Assembly: GCF_001949145.1 (NCBI RefSeq)
Contig: NW_019091356.1
Span: forward strand, 3,008,713-3,072,712
Origin: Acanthaster planci
Taxonomy: Eukaryota > Echinodermata > Asteroidea > Valvatida > Acanthasteridae
DNA: 64,000 nt
Reading direction: 5' to 3'
In this document: positions 51,301-63,300 of the stretch, piece by piece
How the letters are laid out: each line of letters starts with the position of its first letter
Position numbering within the stretch: the stretch's first letter is position 1
The notes under the pieces: generated by a model
The model's input: only the letters and a program-made list of their open reading frames with translations
Databases searched by the model: none
Told to the model about the DNA's origin: nothing
Program-made: the position numbers and the translations under genes

Positions 51301-54300
51301 GTTGCCATGCTGCTCTGCTGGATCTCCAACTGGTCCCTCATGGGCAGGGTGATAAGGGCCGAGACCAGGGCCGACCGGATCTGCCTGCGCAGCGACAGCA
51401 ACTGCAGCATGCACAAGAGGGGAGGAAAGACGAATCACCTTGGGCTCATCTCCCTCGCAGTTCTTGCTATTAAAGCTAACGATACTCTCAAAATCTCCCC
51501 CAGTGTAGGAAAGCGATGGCATACTATTTCTACTTTGATTTTCAAGCAGCAACAAAGTCTTGGGAAAGTAAGAGGTAGGGATTCCCCCTCATAAATCCTG
51601 CTACTCCCTACCCAAAACGTATGGTCTCAAGAGGGTTCACCTGTGGGTCTGAATCCAACCTATGGTTAAAGGCACATTTACTTCCTCTCATTCTGGAAGG
51701 CAGACGGGTTGTCTATTGTGGTTGGGTAAATTCCATTCTTGTTTTGAAAACGAGTGATCAGCATTTTGTTCTGATTGAGAACAACTCGGGGGAAGAAGGA
51801 TCAGAAATTATTTGAAAATGATCCCATCTTGAAAAGCCTACAGAAACAGTCAANNNNNNNNNNNNNNNNNNNNNNNNNNNNNNNNNNNNNNNNNNNNNNN
51901 NNNNNNNNNNNNNNNNNNNNNNNNNNNNNNNNNNNNNNNNNNNNNNNNNNNNNNNNNNNNNNNNNNNNNNNNNNNNNNNNNNNNNNNNNNNNNNNNNNNN
52001 NNNNNNNNNNNNNNNNNNNNNNNNNNNNNNNNNNNNNNNNNNNNNNNNNNNNNNNNNNNNNNNNNNNNNNNNNNNNNNNNNNNNNNNNNNNNNNNNNNNN
52101 NNNNNNNNNNNNNNNNNNNNNNNNNNNNNNNNNNNNNNNNNNNNNNNNNNNNNNNNNNNNNNNNNNNNNNNNNNNNNNNNNNNNNNNNNNNNNNNNNNNN
52201 NNNNNNNNNNNNNNNNNNNNNNNNNNNNNNNNNNNNNNNNNNNNNNNNNNNNNNNNNNNNNNNNNNNNNNNNNNNNNNNNNNNNNNNNNNNNNNNNNNNN
52301 NNNNNNNNNNNNNNNNNNNNNNNNNNNNNNNNNNNNNNNNNNNNNNNNNNNNNNNNNNNNNNNNNNNNNNNNNNNNNNNNNNNNNNNNNNNNNNNNNNNN
52401 NNNNNNNNNNNNNNNNNNNNNNNNNNNNNGGTGCCCGCGTCACGTTGTACCTACATGTTTTTTTATTTCATCATCAAGTTTTATTAAATTACCATGGAAG
52501 AGTTTACATGGCTACAATCATCATATGTTTGTACAAAACTACTTTTATAAACATTAAGTATTTTTGGCTCCTGTTATAAAAGGTTTTCAAAAGATATGTG
52601 AAGCTGAATTATTGCGGTTTCATTTGCTGCCATGCACATGCGGTTGTTTGCGAATTCTCAAACAGTCCGATAAATGTTATCCTTTTTTTACATATATAGG
52701 CATCTGTCTTCCTCCGATCTATCCACAAACAACCAAGCTTCACAAATCTTGATGTTAGTTTGTACGAAGAAACCTCTCTGTGGGAAAGAAATAACACATT
52801 CAAAGAAGAAAAAGTGGGTTTTCAATAACGTTTTATAAACAACTGGAACATTTTAATAAATAGTGACCCTTTCCCGTATGACAGTCTTAAACCGTGACAC
52901 CGATTCAGTGACACAGTTTTGCAATATTCCTATTTTCCCTCCAAAATTCCATCCCTTCGAAGGTGCAATGTGCGCTCCCCCCATCAGCACTGGCCCATCC
53001 CTAATTCCCGAACGGCACGGTTCAATGTAGCGAAGAGTTCTTTGACCAACAGTACACTATGCTATGAAATACATTCTTAAACAAAAAAGGCATTTATGTC
53101 TCTCTGTTACCCTGTAAATATTGATAAAAAGTAGTAAAATGTCTTGTAAGCAAGTCACAGTGTAGCTATAAACTGAACACAGGACAGACAATGACTTTAT
53201 TTTTCCAAACATCACAAGAATTAAAGTTGGCATTGATTCGGACGTGATAAATAACAAGTCCGTTGAATTAGTCTTGCGGTGATTTCAGGCAATAAAATTT
53301 GTCCCTAACGTATCAAACCCAAGTCCTACTGTGATCTTCTCCCATCCACAAAATTGTGCTTCAACTTCCTGGAAATTACAAGTTCTCGATCAACCTCCAG
53401 AGGCATCGACGGCCCCAGTACTATTAAGCTGAATCATTATCTCCACCACTCTGTAATTATGACAATTCATTTTCTCAGAAGTTGCTAGAAAATTTTCAGG
53501 ACCATTACTATTCCAAAGGCATTTATTATTTAACCCTGTTGTTAAAAGTCATGAACAGAAAAGCTAAAACAAATACACATTACACAGGAACACCGAAAGG
53601 GAAAAGAAATAACCGTCTTATATACAAAACACAAGATGCGAAAAATGGCGACTAGTGATACATGAAATGTAGGAAAGATCAGAAGAGAAAACTCATTAAT
53701 GGAGGGCAGGCAGGATATTTAAGTTAGTAATATATAATTTCAAATCTTTATACAATAATTACAGGATAAGAAGCTGCACTGTAGTTAGGATTAGAGAAAA
53801 TGAAACAGAGAAACATTTTCCGATTTTTTTTCTGCACTCGTCCAAAAACATGAGCTCAGCCAATTTTCTCCTCAAAATGATTTATCAGTTTTTTTCACTC
53901 TTGGCCTTTTTTTTTCTCTAATCCCATTTTGAAGACAAAGATAATGCAATTTTTATGCGAGTGCTGGGAATTCAGACCATCGTGAATACCTGTGATTTAG
54001 ATTCTCTTTGTTTTCGAATGGGGGAGGGGGCCAGTGAGTGACGGTTCCCAATGGTCTGACTGTAACCCAGTGGCAGCGGACAATTTTCAAAGTGGGAGGG
54101 GGAGGCAGTTGTTAGACCATCAGGCATCAGCCACTAACAGGCCAGTCCATTCACCCCCGCCCCATTATAGGCCCTTCAAAAAGTGGGGGGGGGGCTGGCC
54201 CCCTCCCCTTCCGTCGCCAGTGCTGTAACTGGGATTTTCTTGGGGTATGCCATCAAAGAGGTATTTCAAGATGGTCTGGTTATAGAGGGAAGGAAGTGAG

Positions 54301-57300
54301 AAGAGCCTTCAGCCACCACCATGGGGGTAGTATCGGGATATGACGTTGTTCTTTAAAAGTCTTCGCTCAAGGCGGCGACTGTGGAAGCGAAGGAGAGCAT
54401 GAAAACTGTGCGTGACTGTTAGCCAAACAGTGAGCCCCTAGGACTCCCTGGAAAGAGTGGTATCTGTGTGACTAACGGGCAAGATTAAAACAAAATGGAA
54501 ATAACCCACAACAGCTAGGGACTATTTAGTATTCTGTCAGACTCTTGCAGAAATGGGGAGCGAGTTTTGGGAATCCCAGTTTGTGCAAGAATCTATGTAA
54601 TCATTGAAGTTGTCAATGTGTTCACACAGAATACGGTCGAATGTTACATTTGTTCAAGGAGCAGAAATGACTGCTTTGGTTTATTTTGCGATCTATGTCT
54701 GTGAATATTTCTGAGTGTTTATTTTGTTGTCTTTGTTGTGTTTATGTGGGAATACTTGTGTTTCATTTTTTGTTCTGATTGGTTGATCAACCAGGCCATG
54801 TTTAAATGCAAATTTTTCCCATCTTGTCAGGCGGCAAAATACTGTAACCTCTCACTCACACAATTACCTCCACTCGCTCACAGAAGCCTAAAAAGTTTCA
54901 ATGGTCAGTTCTAAACAGCAATCAAGTGGAACTGCAGATCCTAAATTAGCTGGTCTGGCAAACGCTCTCCAAACAACCATGAAAAAAAAACCAATCCAGG
55001 AAGTTCTGTGACCAGATCTCCTTAAAGAAGCAGGAAAAAGCCACTAGGTCGGATGACATCGACAACCACAACTCAATGAAAATCAGCTATCTAAAAAAAA
55101 CCAATCCCCTACAATACGACCTAAGAAAACAGAAAAAAAATCTCAAATCTCACTCACTGACAAGATTTTGCCCAAACAAGAGAAGAAAGTATTTCACATT
55201 TTAAACATGGCAATGAAAATGGTATTTTTTTTAAACAAAGGATGTCGATACTTTGGGGATTCTGGGCTTGACATGAAGCAGCAAAAGAACAATAAAGTGT
55301 GACTTCTTCCTTAACCCTAATTCCCAGAGTGATTTACTAGGAACCATACCCATTCACACAAATTCCAACACCATATGGTAAACTGTGCACAAAAACTGTT
55401 GGACGTTGGACTGTTGTTTATTTTGGGTTTGCCTGAACCCGTGTTAAAGCACAAGCAGTTTAGGGGTACAGTACCCAGTGCCACAAATTCACACACTTTA
55501 CTGGTGTTCAGTTCTGTGTGGTTAGGGTAATAAAGAATCATTTAGATAGTGCAAGAAATACTGGAGAAGTTTGGTTTTCTGTGCTGCATCTGATAATGAA
55601 ACGAATGCCAATCTAAAGGCTCTGAAACTCTGAAAGAAAAAGCAACCCAATCAGTGCCACTGTTAGAACACTGGTAGTCAAGAGCCTGACATAGAGTGAC
55701 CTAACAAGAGCTCTGATTGGATGTGCTACTTTGCAAAGTAATCCATGATGCAAGCTAGAAGGGTATTTACACGGCATTATTTACAAGATCCTGCAACCAA
55801 AGAAAACAGTATTTCCACTAAACAATGCAGTAAGTGAGACACCAACGTAGGAAGTAAGCAGGACAGAGGGGGGCGTGATTCCACTGAGCTCGTGAGCCAA
55901 AATGCTGCTTGGTAAATGTATGGACTAAGCAAGAACCTGCCAACAAAACTAGCTGTATTAAAATAATACCCATCCAATGACTTGTTACACTCGTTACGTT
56001 TCTCACTAAGCACAGTTATTTCCTGCAAGGGAAATTTCTTGACTTACAAGAATTCCTCGACGCTCTCTCCCGGGCCAAACGTCTTGGGCAGGACCTGGAT
56101 GTTGATGGAGCAGACGGATGTCTTCCCTCCTTGACCATCAACTATAGCCACTTTGATATAAACTTTGGTTTCGGTAAAAAGATACTCAGATGTTATTTGC
56201 AAACATTTACAGGTGAACGTAATGCAAAATGGAACTTACGGACTCACATTTGTCAAGCCATCACATTCACAGCGTACAGCTGTGGGACAAAACTCTTCCA
56301 ATTAAGGTTCTGTTCAATCTGGCTGTGACTAGAGTTAACTCTACACCTATGGGAAGCGGCTATAACTACAAGGTAGTGGCTTCCATAAGCATCCATGTTG
56401 TAGACAGCCACAGCCGCAACGTTTCGGTACAACCATTTGTGCTTTTGCTTTGAGGGAGTGGTACTTTTTTTCTTTGTCGGGGGTGGGGTTTTAAAATGGG
56501 CAGATTTGACCTCTCAAATGTTTTTTTGGGGGGTTGAAAGTACAGGGGGCAGTAATTGCAACTCCCAGTATCGTTTCAGACAGCTGATCCCAATCACTTG
56601 GCTACGGCTTTGCAAATAACACTCAAGTCCATGGGAAAATGGCTGCAGAGGCTAGTCAGTGCCTGTCGTCACAGACACGTGTTATTTCGAGCCGTTGACA
56701 AGTAATTCGGACACAACTAGACTCACCCAGGTGATCGTTGTCTTTGTAGCCAGCTGGCAGCTGGAACTTGACGGCGTGCTTCATGCCAAAGTACAGGATA
56801 GTCAGGTCCTCTGTCTCGTTCAAGCTGTAACTGACTTCATACTGGATCGGAGAATGCTAGGAAACAGACCCCGAAAAAAATGCAGAATTGTGGGTGCGAC
56901 GTTTAGAAGTCTATTTGATTCATCAATCACACTACACAGCAATGCTACACCGTCAGCACATGCTAAGAGAATCTCATCTTCTTACCTCATCCTGCCATCC
57001 CAGGCAGTTGATGGTAAAGACGGTCTCCATCTCGTTGCCCTCATCGGGTGTTATGGAGCACAGCCCTGCCCTGGGGCCTCTGTTGACTGTGGCGTACTGG
57101 TAAGCCTTTCCCGTTTTCATGACACCATTCTCTGCGGAGCAAACGGAAGATGGTTATCTGGTGCACTTGCCTCGATTCTGACCGTAACCCTTGGAAGAAA
57201 TCTTGCCCGCGAGTAGGCGAGGTTCGCATATCATCCAGACTACTCAGTATCATTCTCACTGTTTGTATTAGGGATAATTTGGCTTGATTTATTCAAATCG

Positions 57301-60300
57301 CCTAAACAGGAGAATCTTTTCACTAGACCCCAAACCACAGATCTCAGAGAAGGAATACCCAATTGACATGAAATTTTGCACACTGATAAAATAACTTATT
57401 AACATGTCTGTGTAGCCAATTACACAACATCATTATAATGACTGCAACATATCCATGTCTGACTTAAATGAAACATCGGTGATGTACTCGTATTGACTGT
57501 CTTAACATGCACACAGGATTTCAAAATGATCAAGCATGGGACAGCTGAGATCTGGAGGGGGAAGATCTCCCTCTCCCTCAGCCAAAAGTAAATCCACGCT
57601 TTACTAGGAGTACCCCAGAGCCCATCCCTAGGAGTACCCCCCAGTGCCCATCCCTAGGAGTACCCCCAGTGCCCATTCCTAGGAGTAACACCCCCCCCCC
57701 ACTTTACCCATCCCAATCCCATCTCACCGTTCTTATGTGTGGAAATGACAAGGGCATAGGTCCTGTTCTCATCCAGCAGGCCTGGCTTGATGGTCAGTGC
57801 CCGGCCGGACAGGCCCGTGGTGGTGTCCTGGGGGGTCAGCACCCGCTGCTGGAGGGACTTGGACACCACGTGCTCGCTAACAGCCGGCGGCGCGTTCGGG
57901 TCCACTACCGGATCACCGTTGTTGCTGCCGTCGTCCCCATCTGTGTTGGTATCAGGTGGTGCTGGTGGAAGGGTGAGGGAGTGGAATTATCAGTGAATTC
58001 TAGCTCACCACACTCTGCTAAGCTAAACCCAGAAGCAGTAAGATAGTCCTGACCAGAGCCGTATATAGAGAAAGTGGTGCCAACTTCACACTTTGGAACC
58101 AAAATGGCTGTTCATTATTTGTGCCATACAGCATGCAGCTATTATGTGCCAATTTTCTATGTGCATTGATGCATAATCCACCATTTTGATTCCAACAATT
58201 GAGACACTCATGTCGTAACTCTCTCTATAAACAGTTTCTGGTCCCGACTCCACAAGATCATCCGAGACATCCAGTCTCAATACAAAACACTTGCCATTCA
58301 AGTGAACTGTGACAAAGGCTTTTTCCCGTCATTGTTCATGCCCTTTGACTTGTGCCAGGGCCCAATTTCGTGGCGCTGCTTACTGCAGAAATCCGCACTG
58401 ACACTGACTGGGCTAGGAGAAAAATTCTGTGATATCCTTTTAAGCACAGAATCTTTAGTTACGGGATGTATGCCTGCGTACCAGCCAAAATTCCTTGCTA
58501 ACCCATGAAATACATTGGCCGTATGCACAGAATGTGTGTTATGGTAAGCACCGATTTTCCGCTTGCTGTGAAATTTGGCCCTTGTCTTGTATCACTGTGC
58601 CTGTCTAGTGAATGGGCATGGCTTTGGTCATGAGATGCCCCTACTACGACACTGTCTAGCACTAACTTTTTATTATGTTTCAGGGTGATTTTTCAAACTT
58701 CTAAACAGATGACCTTGTCTCAAATTTATCAAATGCTTGGAGATGGGTGCAAAGTTTTCAATGGTGTGTAAACCAAAACCAAAAAAACCCAACTTACGTG
58801 GAGGGTTCAAACCAGGCTCATCACTGGAACCTGTACAAAGAAAATAATTCTCGTGAAACAACTGGAAAAATATCAACCGATATAGCATTCAAATGCGAAT
58901 TTGAGGAGTTTTATTGACTGAAAAATTATTTACAGATTTCACTTACCGAGGTATTCCTCAGGGTAATTGCCGTCATAGTAATCTTCACTTATGAAATCGC
59001 CACCATCAGTATCAACCGGCTGGCTGACATTGGGACTTTGCTGGCCAGTGTCAGGTGCGGTGTGGGTAGGAGTGCTCGCTTGGGAATCACTTGCGCTTCC
59101 CGGTGGAGTTCCCACTGTGGGGGAGCCTTCTGTTGGGGAGACACCAGTGCCTCGCGGAGAACTTCCGTCAGTGTCATTGGAGCCGGATGATCCAGGGAGC
59201 TCTTCCAGAAAACTGTTTTCAGCAACACTGCTGCCAGCTTCGTCCAGGCTGCCCCCTGCTTCGTCAAAGCTTCCACCAGCTTCAGTGAGACTGCTGCCTC
59301 CTTCAACTTGGCTTCCGACAGTTTCAGCAATGCTTCCCCCTATTTCAGAGCCAACACTTCCCTCTGCTTCCGCCTGGCTTCCATTGCCTGCCATCGAGCC
59401 ATTACCAGCTTCCACAATGCTACCTCCAGCTTCCATAAAGCTTCCACCGGCTTCTGCAAAGCTTCCCCCAGCTTCTTCAAAGCTCCCGCCAGCTTCTTCA
59501 AAACTTCCAGCTGCTTCTTCAAAGCTTCCACCTGCTTCTTCAAAGCTCCCACCACCTTCTGCAAGGCTTCCAACACTTTCAGCCGGGTTTCCACTGGCTG
59601 TGATTAGTCCATCTATAGGGGTTGTGGGGCTTTCACCTGGTTCCTCAACACTGCCTCCAGCTTCTGCGAGGCTGCCACCAGCTTCCACAAGACTCCCCCC
59701 ACCTTCAGCAAGACTTCCAAATGCATCACTGGCCTCGGCAAAGCTACCCACAGCTTCCTGGAAACTACTGCCAGCTTCCACAAAGCTACCACCCGCCTCT
59801 TCAAAACTTCCTGCGGCCTCTTCAAAACTGCCTGTGGCTTCCTCAAAACTACCAACTGCCTCCCCAAAGCTACCAGCTGCTTCACCCAAACTCACGTTGG
59901 TACTTGCTGAGCTGCTTCCATTCAGGTGTTCAGCGACACCTGTCATTCCCACAGAAGAGTTTCCCAAAGCTGCAGGAGTGCCCAAAATTGCCAAGGGAGC
60001 TGGTGCTTCTTCGTTAACAGCAACATCCTCAACCAAGCTTGATCCCGTCTCTTCAGTGAGACTGCCAAACCCCTCATCAATGCTCCCTTCCTGAAAGGAA
60101 TCCCCTGTGTAATCACCACCTCCAAGATCAAGACCAGAGCCAACCGTTGTTGCTGGCTCCGACACTGGAACCACAGAATCCTGTCCACCGAGTTGATTGA
60201 GAGACGCAGAGCCGTTAGTCTGAGATGAGTCAGTGGCAGTGTCTTCCTCTACACTGCCAGATGGCAGAAGTCCTGTGTTGATAGCATTGCTGAAGTTGTT

Positions 60301-63300
60301 TTGAGCAGTTGAAGTGGCAACTGTCTGAGTACCTTCCAAGACAATATCAGTAAATAAAATTAAAAGCTACTAAAAAGGAACATAAAAACCATGTCCTGAA
60401 TTACGGAAACTCACACTTAACAGAAGGACTACATCCCATGATAGTCAATTTTGGGAAAATCTGAGGACTTTTTAAAACAAAATTAGAACAGCAACACAGT
60501 GGCTGACTCTCTTCCACTCACTTTGGTTGATGATGTTGCTGTCTTCCTCCGGATTGGACGAGGGTGACGACGGGGAACTCTCATTGGCTACCAGATACTG
60601 GCCATAGGATCCATCACCAGGTACACATCGACGACCTGTTGGGGGAAAGAATATTGGTACACCGCAACGTGTTAAAAGGGTCTCGTGCATCCTTGTTAAT
60701 GTTCTGGTTAATAGTTACGAGAAAAATCATCCACCACGAAAATAATTAGGTGCCACTTGCAAACCCAAAAGTGTTCTTTCTGATGTGAGTAATATCAAAC
60801 ACGTTCTGTTTCCAGGGTTCATAGCACAGCTACAACAGTAACATAATCTCTTAAAATCATCTTTTACTTCAAATCATACAACATCAGTCTAAAGTCCAAC
60901 AAATAAATTCGTTGTGGTGGTTATACTTTCTTCAACAGTCACCTGTCATGAGGTGTCAGGACAAGGGGCAGTAGGAATCAAAGAGAAGTGTGCACACATG
61001 AGACTCTTGCACTTGCGCACATTATCCTACCTGACGTTAAATCAAAGTAGCTGCTTGACGTAATGCCATCCAGAACCACGTAGAGCTCCCAAGTGTAAGT
61101 GGTGTTCTCATCGCACTCCGGGCAGACAGCTTCCAGGGTTAACTGCTCGTTGGCATTGACGATGCCGTCTTCGCATTTGAGGCAGTCAATCGATACCCTG
61201 GTCATAAAATTGGTTCACAGGATGAACAGCCGTGGACAGCAAAGTTCTAACGGACCTTCACTGCAGCCATTTTAGATGGCAGTGTTATTGTGACCAATTC
61301 CAGTAACGGAAATCACCTCTAGGATGACCGTCATGGGTAGGGCCATCATGGGTTGGGTCTTCACAAAATTTTTCTTGACTGCACTGATACCGCAAAATGG
61401 GTTTACGAACACTGAGAATCTTCTGAGAGCGAGACAAGTTACTGAAAATCGCTTGCTTGTTAACAACAACACGTACAGAAAAACGTCAGTTTCAAGTCCT
61501 GTACAAAATCAACCTCGACTCCATCATCAATTTCATTTTATTGAATTTCACTCGAAAGACATTGAAAGGAATGGATACAAAAAGCTAAAGATCCTAAATA
61601 TTCAAAAAGATACTTACGCAAGAGGCAAAGTTCAGTGTAAACGTATTTGGTAAGTGGACATATGAAGCAAGACATGAGACGGAGAGAACCCCCGCTACTT
61701 TGTGTTGGTCATTGTTTCACGGGAATCTGAGGAATTCATTTTAGACATCTAGGGGGGATGTGTTAGATAACAATAGTCTAGAGTGTGTATAGCGACTGGA
61801 CATGTTGGAGGGGTATCCCTCGGTCTCAGTTCTGGCTGGATATACAAGTGGACACTGTGTTTTACATTGAAAAGCATACTCTGATGAAAAGTTAATTGAG
61901 GAGAAACACGATCGTTCCACATCGAAAATCTTGGTTCGCAAAGGAAAGTGTACTTACTGCATTTGCCTCTCTTCTTGCCCTTCTTCTGTCTCCCGCACGA
62001 GCGAGAGGACCTGCGTGGTTTCCACGTCAGCCCGACCCTCCTTGCCAACGCGCAAGGCAAAGACGAAGGACCTGGACCCGTTGGCCAGAAGCCAGGAGGC
62101 GGGGAAGACCAGGGACGCATTGGATGATGGGAGGAGGGAGGTCTGGTTGGCCAACATGAGGGCTGTCTCGTTGAAGCAAGGAGCAGTGGGCACATTCAGT
62201 GGGTAGCAAGTCCAGTTGTACCTGGGTCGTTATGACGAATATTTGGAAGGTTAGACGGACTTGTTTTGGACTTTCTAAATGACGAATGCCAGGTTTTCTT
62301 GCAAGCTGCATGCTACAACTTGTTTCATCAGGCACAACACATGTGGTGCCTAGTAACTTGCATTTCACAAAATGCACAGGTATAAGTTTTTTTCCTGAGT
62401 TTACAACTCAACACGCAGACAAAAAGACAAAGCTCAAAGATACAATGTGACACATGGATCATTTACCAACAGGAATATTAGATTTAGATTTAGGAAACAG
62501 ATTTGACACAGAACATTGTTTCTTTCCAATCCACACAAAATCTGAGCTCCCTTCTGAAACCCAGCCTGAACCTTTCCCTTGGTCCCTACCTCAGGTTGGT
62601 GTTGTCATTATGGTCGTCGGGGTCATAGGAAAAGCTGCCGTTGAGGGTCACTGTCATGTCTGAGCTGAAGTAACGCCTCGTCCCGCCCTCGATGACGCTC
62701 ATCAGAGGGCTCTGGGTGACTTCAAGGGAGACGCTGTCCTGGGCATGGACGATGGTCCCGTTCATGACCACCTACAGAAAACCCCACAAGATTACAGATG
62801 TTAATTTGAATTGGATGACAACACTTGTGGCTGACACAGTACTTCTGTTCCAGCTAAAGACACAACAATCTTTCTAGAGATTTCACCGAGTGAGAAGCCT
62901 TTCAGTGAAAGATGCCCTTTAAAGGTCTGGATAAAAGTTGTTTAAAAGTGATCAAGTAGTTTGACTGTTTTGCACAATATTGCTTTTCTGGTTGGCTGAA
63001 GCCTGTGAAAGAATGCAAGAATATTCAGAGATGGGACAATATTTCAACAAAAAGGAAAACACAATAATCTAAATATTCATGCTTTGTGTCCTAAAAGCAT
63101 GCAAGCTTGGAAGATTGGGGATTTCATATCAGAACTTAGACAAGTGTTAAGTTAGTGGCAAAACTGTTAGTCAGTTGTGGCTTTGTTTCACCTACGTTGA
63201 GTGCAAACATGTAATGTCCATACGGCAGGTCCCATCTTGGGATGTGCAGCGTTCGCTGGTTGAGCGATGCCTGGTCTTGCTGTAGGGCAACTGCACTGCC

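Noticed and set aside
58991-60094. 367-codon open frame on the + strand through the repeat exon
   Set aside because: It is antisense to e7. A 21-bp repeat without a stop stays open in a given frame through every copy, and several other frames are also open. No splice sites or recognisable domain support it.
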